From positions 347,501 through 411,500 of the forward strand of contig JAQFVV010006450.1 in NCBI GenBank assembly GCA_028023455.1: a stretch of 64,000 nucleotides of DNA, read 5' to 3'. This document shows positions 24,550-35,945 of the stretch, piece by piece (positions within the stretch are counted from its first letter, which is position 1; the number at the start of each line of letters is the position of its first letter). The stretch comes from Epiperipatus broadwayi. Its lineage: Eukaryota > Onychophora > Udeonychophora > Euonychophora > Peripatidae. The notes beneath the pieces were generated by a model. The model saw only the letters and a program-made list of their open reading frames with translations, ran no database searches and was not told where the DNA came from. The translations under genes were made by a program, and so were the position numbers.

Positions 24550-24631
24550 GTTTTATACAGTCTGGACTCAAACTTTAGATCATATGCATAACAAGCGAAT
24601 ATGCTAACCACTATAACAGACAGGTTTTATA
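24550..24631 (-). repeat. Decayed tRNA-like sequence with a possible 8-bp duplication
   Basis: The - strand of 24558-24623 reads TTATAGTGGTTAGCAT (a strong A box of the tRNA-Asp/Val type), then TCGCTTGTTATGC, then a B box GTTTGAGTCCAGAC. GTTTTATA occurs on both sides (24550-24557 and 24624-24631). With no poly(A) and such AT-rich flanks the duplication may be chance. The arms are too decayed for a working tRNA. Confidence 0.45.
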
Positions 24632-25849
24632 AAGATTATATATATATATTGTTTTATGGTAAACATATATTACTGAGGAAATTAGAAAAAAAGATAAAAG
24701 TTTATCTGACAAATGATGATCATTAAATAAAATTATAAACAATTTAGTAAATAGAAATTTTAATTTTTAAAAGATAATGCCAAAACTAAATTGCAAAATT
24801 TTTAATGGTCTTTTAATATAAAATCACATAAATTTACAAGAATATGCAAATAAGAAAAAAATATTGAGAAGCAAATTATATTAATGCAAAATTTATTCAT
24901 TTATAATTGCAGAAATTAAGTAAAGAAAAGTCATATAACTGCATTTATGTTAATTAAAGGAACAGATTATTGTAAATTTAATTTTATTAAAAAAGTTTAA
25001 AACCACTTACATTTATTACACTATATATATAATTTATCCTATGATTTATATTTTTGAGTGTATGTATAACATTTTCTTTAGACATTCTTTTCTCTTAATA
25101 AACAGATGTTTTGGAAAGAAAATTATTTACCCAATGAAATAAAAATAATAAAAAGATAGTTCATTAATCAAAGACAAACTAATAAAAAAAAAAGATTAAT
25201 CAAGTGATTTTATATAGTTATTATTGAATAGTTTGCTATATATTATCTTTCTCCTTAACTTATTTATTTTAATATGTAATAGCTTAATAACATTTTAACC
25301 ACTCACACATTACATCATATGCCATTACTTCTCTAAGATGCATTATTTTAAATTAGTTATCTTTAAAAAAATTGTTACTTTAATTTAAAATGACTGATAC
25401 TTTCTAATGATTACAGTGGTGCAATGATATTCATTATATTTTATTCTAAGACCCTCTCACATAAATTACATATAACAGATAATAGCTTACATTTTGTTTA
25501 TAAGCTTTGATTACCATATATTTATTGTTTACCCTTATTGGTGTAGAGTATTTTTCAACACATACACAAATATAAATAACACCGATGTTTTATATATATA
25601 TTAAGATTATAGTATAAAACAAAACTTTAAAAAATAATAAGATAGTTATTAATAATAACTAAGAGAAAGAGAGGGACAGAGCATATTTTCATATATATTT
25701 ACTGTGCATATATGTTCACCTAACTTATATTTAGTCAAAAACAATAAAACCCTATTTTTAAAAATAATATTTTGGCTGCTATTTATTGGGCAATACTTTT
25801 AAACATTTTAAATCAATATTTTAAATAAACACTCAATATATATATATAT
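24632..25849. other. AT-rich DNA, nothing recognised
   Basis: It ends in a short TA microsatellite directly before the LTR-like element; no gene. Confidence 0.55.
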
Positions 25850-25996
25850 TGTAACGATCCGGAGAATATGGAGACTTACATAAACTGCACTACGGGGCGC
25901 CATCTAGGTATTTGAACCTAGAAAAATTTATAAAGTAGGCAGATACATAAGTAAAAAAAAAATTTTTTTTTTTTTTTTGATTCCGGTCGTTACCCA
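25850..25996. repeat. Left terminal repeat segment
   Basis: This segment includes a palindrome CTAGGTATTTGAACCTAG. It closes with GATTCCGGTCGTTA (25979-25992), an inverted echo of the opening TAACGATCCGG, so it also forms a TIR-bounded unit. Two of the differences from the right copy are CG versus CA, consistent with methylated-CpG decay. Confidence 0.6.
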
Positions 25997-26405
25997 AGTC
26001 ACTAGCTCAGGGAGTAGCAGAGATTTAATAATATAATATAAGAGTATATATATAAAAAAGAATAAAATAAGCCACTGCCAGTAATTAACATACAAACATT
26101 TATTTATACACATATATATATAAGATTGAAAATTGTTTTAGTATCAGTTTACATTTTAACATTTAACATTATTTTTTTAACTTTACTTTAGATTTTTAAT
26201 TTACATTTTAATTTCTATTATATTATAAGTTTACATTTTAATTAAGTTCACACAGATGGGATTATAAAAGCTTGTTTTAAGATGTTGCATATAGATCGGT
26301 TACATAGATTACATGGTTAAAAACATTTCAAAGTAAACATAAACGATCAAAATATAAAATCATTGATACTGACAATTGCAGAGAGAAATTTATAAGTAAC
26401 CCAAT

Positions 26406-26425
26406 AGTATTCACCATAAGATACT
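26406..26425 (+). other. Hairpin with TCACCATAAG loop, copy 1
   Basis: AGTAT (26406-26410) and ATACT (26421-26425) pair around the loop TCACCATAAG. It is one of three similar hairpins inside the LTR-like element. Confidence 0.45.
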
Positions 26426-26472
26426 TGCATTATCACCAATGACTTAAAAGACATCCGAATAAATACATTTTA

Positions 26473-26492
26473 GATACTCACCATAAGGTATC
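26473..26492 (+). other. Hairpin with TCACCATAAG loop, copy 2
   Basis: GATAC and GTATC pair around the identical TCACCATAAG loop. Compared with copy 1, two stem pairs differ on both sides, so pairing is kept. Confidence 0.45.
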
Positions 26493-28465
26493 ATTATTTA
26501 TCGAATGTCTATATATTTTGATCAAATATGAAAACCCAAAACATACTTAACCGATAACCAATCCATGCAAGCATCTATAAACAACTTAAATTTAATGCAT
26601 TTTTATTTAGGGTCGAGTATGAATAGACTACATAGATTTGCATTTGAAAATAAAATATTCTATCCCTATTTAACCTTAGGCTAAAATTCGCAGTCAAACT
26701 GGCATCAATTCATCTGATATATCGATGTATTCAATGTAATACGGAATACGGCAGCACCAAAAAAATTAAGAGAAGACATTGACTCTCATCAGATAGGAAT
26801 ATTATATCTATCTAATGAGAAGAACAATAAAAAAAAACTCCATAGAAAGGAACTGCGTTCTCCGTCTTATAATTCCTTTCATAGGCAAACGGGTGAGTGC
26901 GGCGTAAATATAAACGATTCTGCCAGTAGCGAATCTCCGACTACATCTACTAACTACATCAATATATCCCATCCATTGACCCAATTTAACAACGAAACAA
27001 ATAACCTAAGATTACCCTCCCCTAATATAACTTTACAAATCTATACAGCCATTCACGCCCGACTTAAGTTTAACATTTATATAATTTAACTTAACAGAAA
27101 ACAGAAATCATAATAAAACTTAAAGAACAAAATTAAATAAATGGAAATGATTTTAAGTAAATAAATAAAAAAATACATCAAATAACATTATTAATAAATT
27201 AAGTTGGTCAGATAGGATAATATTGCAATCATTTAAATATGGAAAATTTTAATTTAATGTTCATTATTTATAAAGTTCTTACGGTTTAAAACAGTTCATC
27301 TTTATCCGTTGCTTGCCTTGAACGTGAATTCTCACGCCATCCTAAAAAGATTGGTATCCATTTAGCCATTGTTTTATTTATTCATTCGGGGTTTTTTTAG
27401 TTTAGTTGGTCCTCAATGTAGAAAATGATAGTTCATTTCTCTTTCTTTCTTTGGCAAAACTGAAGGGATTGAATCATGCGTCTCTTCAATCCCTTCTCCC
27501 GCACCTCCACACTAACACCTATCTGTCACATCGTAATAATCATAATCACTCACTAATAATTTCCAAACTTGTCCTTTTATATTACTTTGAAAGATTGACT
27601 TAACATTACATCATCGATGTGATGATCATTTTCATTGAGGTCCGATTTCCCAATGGATTTATTTCATTTGCTAAAAGTTTCTATTGTTTTCCTATCTGAC
27701 CGATGTTTTTACATTTAAATGCCCAAGGCTGGTTTACATTTGACTAATTAAATTTATCATTTCCATTTCTGATTAATTAACCTGTTTTCCAAATCAAAGA
27801 TATACTTAAAGATAAATTTAAAGATATAATTTTATCTCCAAATCTTTTTAAAATTTAGTTTTAAAATACTTTTTCTTTAATAAAGTTTTATTTTAATATT
27901 TTTTCATTATCTGTGCGATTTAATATATACGAGTTTAAGATGATATTTAATTTCAATTTTTAATTCTTAAAGAAAATTTTTAAATGCGAACTTTTTAATT
28001 TACTTTCATGTTTAATAAATAAATAAAAAACAATGTAAGGAACGTCTGTGCTCGTTACATATCAGTAAAGGTGCTTAAAAAAAATGATCAAAAAAAATAT
28101 ATTTTACTTAGGGTTAGTAATTACGGTACACGATTGACGAAGACATTTACAAAACATCCGGTTAATAATTTTACAAAAAGACTATATACAAAAAGAAAAA
28201 TGTTTACTATTGCTTACCTAAGGACCATTTACGTTTACACCTCTCCCCACAAGAGTTCTATTTTATTTTATACATTTTATTTTTACACACGGCATGACAA
28301 GCAAGTTATTTAAATTATTTATTTAAGAAGGTTGCATTGAATTAAATACGTTTTGAAAGATAATGGACTTATACGTGTATATTTGAAGCACAATTATAAC
28401 TACCACCAACTTATTTATGACTGATTAAAATGCTTAAATAGGATTACACTGAAGTAAATTCCCAA

Positions 28466-28487
28466 TGGTACTCATCGTAAGATACCA
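28466..28487 (+). other. Hairpin with TCATCGTAAG loop, copy 3
   Basis: TGGTA and TACCA pair around a C-TCATCGTAAG-A loop. The flank (AAATTCCCAATGG) also resembles the flank of copy 1, showing that a ~60-bp block is repeated about 2 kb apart in this element. Confidence 0.45.
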
Positions 28488-28791
28488 CATTTCGATCATA
28501 AACTTAAGTGGCTGTGCGCGCCTATACACGTTAAAGCATAAATATATATTAACAAAAAAAACATATCAAATGCAACCTTTTGACTTTCTTTTTAACAAAA
28601 TACAGTTTAAAATTATTTATACTTTCTCGTGTTTAATATATATACGCAATTTCTTTTACTGGCAGAGCTTTTATAAGATTTAAAGTATACGACTTTATGT
28701 AACAGATAAAAATATTTCATTTTGAAAAAAGAAATTTACTCAGGGTATATGTGGTTTTTATTAATAGATCGGCCCAAGTTGGGTGGCCAGT

Positions 28792-28932
28792 TATAACGAT
28801 CCGGAGAATATGGAGACTTACGTAAACTGCACTACGGGGCGCCATCTAGGTATTTGAACCTAGAAAAATTTATAAAGTAGGCAGATACGTAAGTAAAAAA
28901 AAACAATGTAACGAACGTCTGTGCTCATTACA
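28792..28932. repeat. Right terminal repeat (141 bp)
   Basis: It begins TATAACGATCCGG (one base changed from TGTAACGA), contains the same CTAGGTATTTGAACCTAG palindrome and ends CTGTGCTCATTACA. It is directly followed by an ATATAT run that resembles the left flank of the whole element. Confidence 0.65.
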
Positions 28933-31049
28933 ATATATATATATAGTAGTTAAATGTTCAAGACTTTGACTATAATTGAATTGCAACAATAGACAAAAGG
29001 TTATAAATGGGCAAAAACAAATGTGATTTGCAGCAATTCAATTCAATACTGTTAAAAATTTAGAAATGCATTGAAACAATTTAAAAGTAGAGTATTCAGA
29101 GTTTGGATTGTGAATCTATTAAGAGCAACAGAAAACTGCAGACATGGTTACTGCACTTGTCTAACTTTTTAAATAAATTTATATGCAAGCATACAATAGA
29201 CTTATCTACATGCTTAAAATATGTCAAACCTCTATAAATAAATGCCTATTACAAGAAACATGCAAGAGGAAAAACAAACTAAGCAACATTTGATTTTATA
29301 TTTTAATATTATATTGTAAGTTTTTCTTTTTTATATATGTTAATATTTAATTATTATTTTTTGACAGTTTGTTTTGTTAACCAATAAAAAATATAATCTA
29401 AAAAGTAATACAATTTTATTATTTATAATGATCAAAAATTGAAAATTTATTGATAAATAACAAAACAAAGAAAACAACTTTATATTAAGCAAATAAACAA
29501 AATTGCTTAAAATAATGATAAACTTATCTTGTTTTATATATATATAGTAAAATCAAAGCGAACACCAAAGTACCATACTTCTTATACAATTTAAGCTTTC
29601 TGGTGCAATACAAACATCTATCCATGCACATTTTATTGGTTCATATTTTCTATTCACAAGTTTTTAACTGGTTATAACTTGAACTGTTTTGGGAAATCAA
29701 ATGACAAAAATATGTCTCTCTAACAGGTAATTCACTCTTTTTGACCATATGGTCCACTTTTGTATCTGTTTTTTTTTTTTTTTTTTGCTTTCATTAAAAA
29801 TCAACAACTTCCTTTTTATCACTTATCAAGACTTGTACAAATTTTCTTAAACTATACTAAGAAAACATTTTATCCCACAAAATACTCTATAATAATAATG
29901 TTTAGAAAGAAAAAAATGACTCTGTTTTCAAATAATTTAACATGAAGAAAAAGTAGTTAATAACTGAAATTGGTGTTAATACTAATGAATGCACTGTAAG
30001 AAAAAAAATGGCTACTGACATATTGTTTATGATAAATTTTTGTACATTTATTAAATTTACAACTTTTAATGTTCTTACTTTTGTTTATTTATACTTTTTT
30101 TAAAGATATTGTCTAAGTCAAGTAGTATACATTAGTATAGAGCATATTGCATCTTTACTATATTTAGCACAATTATCGCTATTTTTTTATTTATTTGTAA
30201 AATGTCTTTTTGTTTAAGATAAAATATGATAAAAAAGTGCAAATTTAATACAATTATTTCTCTTTATCAAAGTTGATCACAGATAGATGAGTGGATAAAC
30301 AGCTGGAATGATCTACAGGTATAAGGATTAATGATGACTAATTTACAACCATTGCTAAATTTATAGTGCCTTCTTTTGTCTTGCAGAATAAGTTAGTTGC
30401 TAACTCATTAATGACTAAGTACTGTTTCTGATACAAGCAATCATTTTTATTTCCTCTCTGTGATGTTTCTCCCATTCTCTACCAATTGTTATTATGTTAT
30501 CATATTTGTTTTTTAGTTTGGTATAGTACCAGATTAACATTAGCTTCTCATGCTGTCAGTTATCTTTTTATAGGGTATTTGTGCAACCACATTTTCATTC
30601 TTTAATATACAGAGCAATTTCAAATCCAAACTTCATTTTTTTTTTGTATGCAAGTGTATATGACTATGTGTAATATGTAAAGTGGCAGGCAGTAATAAAT
30701 CAACAACAAACTAAAATTACTTCACAATAATTTTAAATGAGACAATGTAATCAATAATGAGTCACTTTAGAACTACATTTAGGCAATAATTTCACTTAGC
30801 TAGTGCAAAAGATGGTCGAAAAATAACTTGTCTCAAAAAAACATGGCTAGACTATAAGAAATGCTAATATAATCCTATTAAATTAATAAATGATACTTTT
30901 TCATGAAGAATAACGATTGCAAATATTTTGATCATCTTTTTAATGACTAAACAAAACTCTGGGTAATTGCTTTTAATGCTACATCTTGAACAAAAATAAC
31001 TTAATGAAATAAAACCACTTTTTATAATCTCTATTTTTTATAATTTTAA
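28933..31049. other. AT-rich DNA, one weak tRNA-like patch
   Basis: No gene. Near 30280-30330, TGAGTGGATAAACAGC and AAGGATTAATGATG are faintly A/B-box-like; too weak to call. T14-T16 runs near 29769. Confidence 0.5.
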
Positions 31050-31739
31050 AAATGGAAAGTCTGCAAATACTTATGGAAATAATAAAGAAGTTTTAAAAGA
31101 TGGTGGTGATATACTGATTTTAAAACTAGTGAATTTTATAAAAAGATGTGGACTTATAAAGTTGTGTCATCTGATTTTAAGGATGCATCTATTATTCCGA
31201 TTTCTAAAAATAACAGGAATTTTTTTTAAAAAAATAGCAGTAAATAGCCTAAAATATCATTGTTAAACATTATAGTAAAAGTCTTTCAAAGGATTTTATT
31301 GAACCTATTATTTCCAAGCAGACTTAATGTAGATTTAAAGATCAAGAATCTCTTGCGCATTACTTTTGTCGCCAAAACAAATATATAAAAAAGACTACGA
31401 GATGAGATTTTGTTTATTTATTCAAGACGTTTGGTTTAGTTAATTAAAAGGCTTTTGCCAATATTTCAAATATCTATCTTTGGAAGTTTATTCACATTAT
31501 ACAACTTTTACATAACAACATTTAGAGAAACTTTTATCACTAATGATGAAAAGTGGCATAAGAAGTAGTACAAATTAATATGTATTATTACTTTGTTTTT
31601 GATTTTTATGACAGCTACTTTAAAAACATTTTGCATGCAGTTCTCAAATCAGGCATCAGAAAATGACATTGGTTTGATTTGAATCTATTGAAAACAAAAT
31701 CAAAAACATCATTTTTTTGCCAGTACAAAAATTATGTAT
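31050..31739 (+). mobile_element. LINE reverse-transcriptase fragment, decayed
   Basis: With frame changes the + strand gives NGKSA (31051-31065), EVLKDGGDILILKLVNFIKR (from 31087), TYKVVSSDFKDASIIPISKN, then KVFQRILLN and NVDLKI segments, and near 31600-31720 FDLNLLKTKSKT. Order and spacing match LINE RTs of the NGKSxGxDGIPxEVLKxGG...DFRDAxIxxLxKNKG...KIFxRxLLNRL type, in which FNL-x-RL-x-AKTK precedes the LFADDC catalytic block. That block is absent because the hAT element begins at 31740. Confidence 0.7.
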
Positions 31740-33342
31740 CAGTGTTTCTCAAAGGTCTTTTTTTTTTTCAAGGGATCACAAAAATTTAAAATCAAAATAG
31801 TGGTCATATAGTTTGGCATAAAAAAGGTATATAAAAATCATATATGATACATAAAACAAGTGACTACTTCTCATCAATTCCATGCTGATATGAATATAAA
31901 TTGGAATCAAGTTAAAGCTTAAAGTTATGATTTCAGCATATACAGTGCTTGGTATCATCATTTAAAATTTGTTTCCTGCTGCTAGCTATCATTATAATCA
32001 GAACACTATGTTATCAGGTTTATAATATAATAGGTGATTTTTGTACATAATGTCATTGCTTGTTACATACAAAACATTGAATCACAAATATAAGAAAACA
32101 TCTTTTAATTTTCCTTATTGCTGAAGTAATAGTTATATTTTTTAAAGAAATTGCATTCTATATTAAAAAAAGTCCATACATTAGCATGTGACCAAACATA
32201 ACCTCAAATAATCATCTCTTTAAGAATAATTGAAAAATAAGATATAATTTATAAAAAGGAAAACATAATGCTATTAATATAACTGATGTAGATGTTATTT
32301 TATTATGGCATGCTTCAAATATTAATCATATCACAATTTTATCAAAAAAATGAGGCAAAATGTAACAACTATTTTTGGGACTGACATTGAAAAAATGTTA
32401 AAATTTTAATTCAATTTTTAAAAAATAATTTTACATATACCTCTTATTTTGTAAATTAATGTTTTTTAAGTAAAAAAAAATATTTATAATAAAAAAAATA
32501 AAAATCTTCATTTAAATTTATATTTTTAAATTTCATTTTTTTAAATTTTGTTTTAAAGTCTGAATATGAATTAAAGTGAAATTAAATAATCAAATTTTAT
32601 TTTCTACATGTATATTAATTATTAAAAAAATATATGGTTTGAATTTTTGAATTTTATCAATATAAATCAATTTGTATCATTTGTAAATAAGATTATTAAT
32701 TGCATATAGTCCATTTGTTTTCTTATGTATATACTATTTAAGTCAATACTTGTAATGTAATGAATATGTGAATTTCATATAATTTTAGTTTTGGGAGAAT
32801 CTCTTCTCTTTGAAATAAGAGTTGTTTTTGAAAATCTTATTTTAAATAAATGTTAAATATTGAGAAAAGTTTTAATAGTAATTATTTTTGTTTTCATTTT
32901 AGGCAACAGTCTTTAACATAATTTAATTTTTAAAGTTTGCCAATAACAAATTATCTTGAAAGTTAAAGTTAAAATTAAAAATTTTTAAAATTTAATTTTA
33001 AATATATATTGTGTTGTGGGGCAACATATTTATCATTTTATCTTTTTTTAGAAGTAGTATCTCTTTTTTATTACAATATTGCATTACACTGGCATAGCCA
33101 TTGATGGATATATTTTCTTCTTTAAATTTTTTAGCTTTAAGAATTCCATGATTATAATCATAATCAGTTATTTAAGTTTTAATTATTTAATTTTTTTTCA
33201 TTTTTTTTAAAACCATATGTATACCTTTTATAATTTATTAAAATAATAATTTAATTTTAGGTTAAGAATATCTTCTTTATAAATATTACTAAAACCACAC
33301 TTTTCTTTATTTTGCTGTAATATCCTATAAATACAATTTATC

Positions 33343-33428
33343 CAAACCACTTCAAACACTTTTAGCAAAACTCTTTATTTGTATATGTACAAATAAAGAG
33401 TTTTGATAAAAAGTGTTTGAAGTGGCTT
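33343..33428. repeat. 86-bp palindrome inside the hAT element
   Basis: CCACTTCAAACACTTTT...CAAAACTCTTTATTTGTA is mirrored by TACAAATAAAGAGTTTTG...AAAAAGTGTTTGAAGTGG with a loop of a few bases. It is probably a small foldback element or an internal hAT hairpin. Confidence 0.65.
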
Positions 33429-33559
33429 AGAGAAATATCTTCTTTACCAAAGAAAAAATGTTGACAATATTTCATGGAATATCTTACTTATGGTTATTCC
33501 ATCATTATAAGATCCACAGATTTCATTATATTTAATATATAAAAATACATGTAAACATT

Positions 33560-35040
33560 GAAGTTGTAAAATCACTTGACATCAACAAAAAGGACAAACT
33601 ACTGGATTATTTCAAAAAATTTGTGATGATTTTTAAAAGACTTCAAGAATAAAGCAATTATTTATTAAAAAATCTTCAAAATTGGACAAAGGTTTAAATC
33701 AAAATTAATTGCTAAAGTAGGTAAACCTCAGGAGTCTTTGATTATTCCAATAATTTCTGTTGTATTGCCATCTATTATGAATCTAAATGCATGTGAAATA
33801 ACTTCTAAGTAATAATTCAGTATCAAGGGCACCAATAAAATGGCAATTAATGTGAAAAAGCAATTAGCTGCTGAGTTGAAAGTAGAGAAGTTTATTTTAT
33901 ATATAAATAAATCAAATTTTAGGGGCAATGAAGTACTTCTCTTAGGTACATCAGGTTTATAGGATATAATCAGCACATTGAAGAAATGCGTTTGTTTATT
34001 CACTTACAATGGACACTACAGAAGAATCTATTTTTCAACAAATAATTACTTCAAAGGGAAAAATATTCAATTAGAAAATATAATTGTCTGTACTACAGAT
34101 GATACTGGTGCTATTACAGCCAAATATAAAAGATTTGCTGCATTTTTTTAAAAAAGTGTTACCTACAGTTGTCTGCATTTATTATGTAATTCACAGAGAA
34201 CATTTGATTGAAACTGTGTATTGCCACACAAATGGTTAATAAAATTTAATCAAATGCTCTTCAAAACTATTTAATTCAAAAATTTGTGAAGACAATGATA
34301 AGAATTTTAAACATGTACTTTTAGATATAAAAATAAGGTGGTTATCAAAAGCCAATTATTTTAAGATATTTTATCTTTTGGGATAGTATAATTTTATTTA
34401 TTAAAGAGGAGAATTTTTGAAGTGAATTTATCATCTTCAAAAATAATGTACTGTACTTATCAGATTTAAAAAAAAATTAAACCCTTTCAAAATAAGTTAC
34501 AGAGAAGAAATAGTATTTGCAAAAGCATACAAGCTTTCCTAAGTAAACTCAAGATTTTTTGTGAAGAACATTGCACTTGGAAATTTTTTTAATTTCCATC
34601 ACTCAAATCTGAATGATGGTAATAACAGATGATGCCTTAATTACATATGTAGATCATCTGATGAAAACTTAATTTTGCAACATTTTGAAAATGAATATTC
34701 TAGTCCATTTGGAGTGGATGCATCTAATGTGGATATTACAGTCCAAAAGAATATCATCGAATTACAAAATGATAGTTCAGCTTAGATCATGTTTAAAAAT
34801 AAGAATAGATTTTGAATCAATTCTAAAATTGCAGTCTAACACCTAAAACTTTGTGAACAAACTCAATTACCATTTTCAATAATGAATTTGGTTGAATGTG
34901 GCTTAGTTGAATTCTTCTATTTTTAACCAAACAGAAAAATCATTTGGAGTATTAGGAACAGAAATGATCTCAGATTAATATTAACACCACCTGAACTTAA
35001 AATTGAAGACCATACTGAATCTCATCAATTGCAAAGTTTT
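33560..35040 (+). pseudogene. hAT transposase (FAM200/ZBED5-like), broken
   Basis: hAT transposases cut and paste the element; the catalytic domain is an RNase H fold interrupted by a helical insertion, followed by a C-terminal dimerisation region. Legible pieces are EVLLLRYIRFIGYNQHIEEM (about 33927-33990), MDTTEESIFQQIITSKGKN (from 34009), CTTDDTGAITAKYKRFAAFF (about 34090-34150; the T-D-G-A-x-x-M-T-G block, with a degraded core), a V-x-x-IHREHLIET stretch after it, and NRNDLRLILTPPELKIE (34957-35010; the dimerisation-region RNRL-x-x-DLRL block). Several frameshifts and stops; not functional. Confidence 0.7.
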
Positions 35041-35373
35041 CATTAAAAATTGTATTATATTTATATTTGTTCTTATTTATTTTTATACAAATATTTGTGT
35101 TTTTTTATTCTAAAATTACATAAAATTTTAAATTGTATTTATATAAAATGTCTTGTAAAATATTGTGAATAAAAATTACTTTCTAAAAAATTATGCTCCT
35201 TTCAGCCATTTCTAATATTGTATATTATGCATGATTGTTTAGAAAATATAATAGTATTTGTAAATTTGATAACAAAAATTATATAAAATTATAATTCTAT
35301 TTTTGTGGTAAGAGGCCACAAAGAAACCTACGCAGCAAAGGGAGTCAAGAGCAAAAAAGATTGAGAAATATTA

Positions 35374-35600
35374 ATTTCCATAATTTTATTGTTTGTGAAT
35401 GCAATGTATAAGGCTTTATCTTGGCAAATCATTTTTTTAAAAAATCCAGATATTATATCAGTCAGTATTAGATAAAAAAAAATCTTAAAGTAAATTTTAA
35501 CTTGAATAGTTATCACTTAGAAAATGTGAATTAACTTAAATGCTTTGATTGCTTTTTGGTCTTTGTATAGGATATTTTTGCTGTATAATATAATTATTTT
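35374..35600. other. AT-rich spacer
   Basis: Right flank of the hAT element. I looked for a continuation of the LINE interrupted at 31740 and could not confirm one. Confidence 0.5.
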
Positions 35601-35747
35601 AATCAGTGCTCGGTTATATCCTCCAACTCTTCAGTCATCCATACTATTTGGATGACTTTTTTAAAGAGTTGGAGAATGGAGTAGATTGAAAGTCTGTTCA
35701 TTAAACTCTGAAGATTTGCTATTTTAATATAAACTGAACACTGATTA
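35601..35747. mobile_element. Short TIR element (MITE), ~147 bp
   Basis: Outer inverted ends ATCAGTGCTCGGTTATAT (35601-35618) and ATATAAACTGAACACTGAT (35729-35747) enclose an inner hairpin, CTCCAACTCTT...AGTCATCCA pairing with TGGATGACT...AAGAGTTGGAG (about 35622-35673). No coding capacity. The CAGTG start suggests, but does not prove, a hAT-type MITE. Confidence 0.6.
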
Positions 35748-35749
35748 TA

Positions 35750-35945
35750 TATGCATGTGGAAGATGATGACTTGGACCAACTTATAAGTGCTGGTTCAGC
35801 ATGAAATATGTATATTGGAGATCACATCTTTTTCATAGGTGTGTGGTCATGTGTATCAGTTGTATGAAATAGAGTAGATGGCTGATGGGTGCTTGAAAGT
35901 CTGTGCTCAAATTGCTTACATTACATCTAATCTCCAGGTATATAA
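35750..35945 (+). repeat. Hammerhead SINE (family H1), copy 3
   Basis: It matches the H1 units at 57810-57975: GATGATGAC, GGACCAACT, GTGCTGGTT-AGCATGAAATA, ATATTGG, ATCTTTT, GTGTG, then GCTTGAAAGTCTGTGCTCAAA over the B-box region (B box decayed to GTGCTCAAATTGC). The order is hammerhead first, tRNA-like boxes second. Confidence 0.65.
35761..35832 (+). ncRNA. Decayed hammerhead (H1 copy 3)
   Basis: Stem II (GTGCT/AGCAT), GAAA (35803-35806), the ATATGTAT stem III and the CCAA/TTGG stem I are kept, but the core reads CTTATAA instead of CTGATGA, losing two invariant G residues. Expected to be inactive. Confidence 0.6.

Larger units (their letters stand above)
25850..28932. mobile_element. Non-coding element with LTR-like ends (LARD/TRIM-like)
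   Basis: It starts TGTAACGATCCGG and ends GTGCTCATTACA (originally TCGTTACA by the internal copy), so the ends form an 8-bp TGTAACGA/TCGTTACA inverted terminus as in LTRs. The first ~112 bp (25850-25961) recur at 28792-28903 almost unchanged, and the final ~36 bp (28897-28932) recur at 28024-28059. So a 141-bp repeat closes the right side (28792-28932), while the matching left repeat is either 2.2 kb long or split by a 2-kb insertion. Flanks are ATATAT on both sides, weak evidence of a target duplication. CpG content is far above the surroundings. No gag/pol frame exists; a non-autonomous element is the best reading. Confidence 0.65.
31740..35373 (+). mobile_element. Decayed hAT transposon, 3.6 kb
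   Basis: The left end CAGTGTTTCTCAA (31740-31752) and right end TTGAGAAATATTA (35361-35373) are inverted relatives, matching the CAGTG-TTCTCAA termini of hAT elements; inside the ends lie CAAGGGATCAC and its counterpart GGGAGTCAAGAGC, the usual TGACCCCTT-like subterminal block. A broken hAT transposase lies on the + strand between them. The 8-bp duplication expected for hAT is not recognisable, and an 86-bp palindrome sits inside (33343-33428). Confidence 0.7.

Noticed and set aside
33728-34003. 91-codon - strand frame
   Set aside because: It lies antisense to the recognisable hAT transposase remnant, so it is a shadow.
34655-34690. CTGATGAAAAC on the + strand
   Set aside because: No stem II or separate GAAA follows; it lies inside the hAT remnant.
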